Positions 63,732-64,000 of a DNA stretch of 64,000 nt are shown piece after piece (within the stretch, counting starts at the first letter, position 1; each line of letters starts with the position of its first letter). Origin of the DNA: Azospirillum oryzae (GTDB lineage: Bacteria; Pseudomonadota; Alphaproteobacteria; Azospirillales; Azospirillaceae); NCBI RefSeq assembly GCF_008364795.1, contig NZ_VTTM01000013.1, positions 62,001 through 126,000 of the forward strand. The letters are read 5' to 3'. Both the position numbers and the translations under genes were made by a program. Below the pieces are notes generated by a model. That model worked only from the letters and a program-made list of their open reading frames with translations, made no database searches and was not told where the DNA came from.

Positions 63732-64000
63732 ATGACCAATGCCTTCATCTGTGATGCGGTACGCACCCCGATTGGCCGTTACGCCGGCAGCTTGTCCGGC
63801 GTGCGCGCCGATGACCTTGGGGCTTTGCCACTGGCGGCGCTGTTGACCCGCAACCCTGGCCTTGATCCCAAGGCGATTGAAGAGGTGTTCTACGGCTGTG
63901 CCAACCAGTCGGGAGAGGACAACAGGAACGTCGCACGCATGAGCTTGCTGCTCGCCGGCCTGCCTCACAACGTACCAGGCGTTACGCTAAATCGCCTCTG
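63732..64000 (+). CDS. pcaF: 3-oxoadipyl-CoA thiolase, 3' end outside the window
   Basis: The 89 codons present give MTNAFICDAVRTPIGRYAGS, DDLGALPLAALLTRNPGLD and CANQSGEDNRNVARMSLLLA, the N-terminus of PcaF/beta-ketoadipyl-CoA thiolases. The sequence ends at VTLNRL, just before the nucleophilic Cys expected in the next few residues. It splits 3-oxoadipyl-CoA to succinyl-CoA and acetyl-CoA, completing the pathway. Confidence 0.9.
   Translation, partial: MTNAFICDAVRTPIGRYAGSLSGVRADDLGALPLAALLTRNPGLDPKAIEEVFYGCANQSGEDNRNVARMSLLLAGLPHNVPGVTLNRL

Overview
The window is GC-rich DNA from an alphaproteobacterium, most like Azospirillum or a close relative in the Rhodospirillales. The basis is codon usage, the porin, the ChvE/GguAB-type sugar transporter, the CopAB/CusABC copper genes and the beta-ketoadipate genes; the genus is an inference. 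The dense nested mobile elements suggest an accessory replicon (plasmid or chromid) or a genomic island. I saw no tRNA, rRNA or CRISPR array.

Layout. (1) 1-8531: a metal-stress stretch of small envelope proteins (DUF302, two DUF305, an LTXXQ/Spy-like protein, DUF2933, an ICMT-like methyltransferase, a BNR-repeat protein, cytochrome c). It is interrupted by an IS1595-family element and an internally deleted transposase. (2) 8563-31051: the copper/silver core. It has a P1B ATPase behind a CueR-type operator, a trypsin-like protease, a methyltransferase, a minus-strand set of cupredoxin, CopA and CopB, an ABC membrane protein without its own ATPase, a CopRS-like system with a second unpaired regulator, and a plus-strand CusCBA-CusF-DUF411 operon. 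(3) 31176-32685: two glycosyltransferase genes, the second cut short beside a Tn3-family transposon (32736-38414). The transposon carries resolvase, TnpA and an unusual two-gene passenger (a UDG-superfamily-like protein and a helix-turn-helix protein). (4) 38415-40573: IS scrap around an IS6-family element. (5) 40951-42108: a porin. (6) 42405-52241: a nine-gene minus-strand operon with hydroxyquinol 1,2-dioxygenase first and maleylacetate reductase last. Between them lie a TIM-barrel isomerase/dehydratase-like protein, two Gfo/Idh/MocA dehydrogenases, a complete sugar-type ABC importer and a Dabb protein. (7) 52490-58172: nested insertions. An ISL3-family transposase gene is interrupted by a full group II intron with its own RT/maturase, flanked by IS630 and IS66 remnants and by the 3' part of a second group II intron. 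(8) 58384-64000: a LysR regulator, a chemoreceptor, and pcaI-pcaJ-pcaF (the last runs off the end) behind two PcaR-like boxes.

How it fits together. The copper genes cover cytoplasmic export (P1B ATPase), periplasmic oxidation and binding (CopA, cupredoxin, CusF, DUF411), trans-envelope efflux (CusCBA) and sensing (two-component system). The catabolic genes give a complete lower route: hydroxyquinol to maleylacetate, 3-oxoadipate, 3-oxoadipyl-CoA, then acetyl-CoA and succinyl-CoA. The upper route is the open question. The operon has no aromatic hydroxylase or decarboxylase but does have a polyol/sugar importer, two inositol-dehydrogenase-like enzymes and an IolE-like TIM barrel. It may therefore make hydroxyquinol from a cyclitol or release it from a glycoside.
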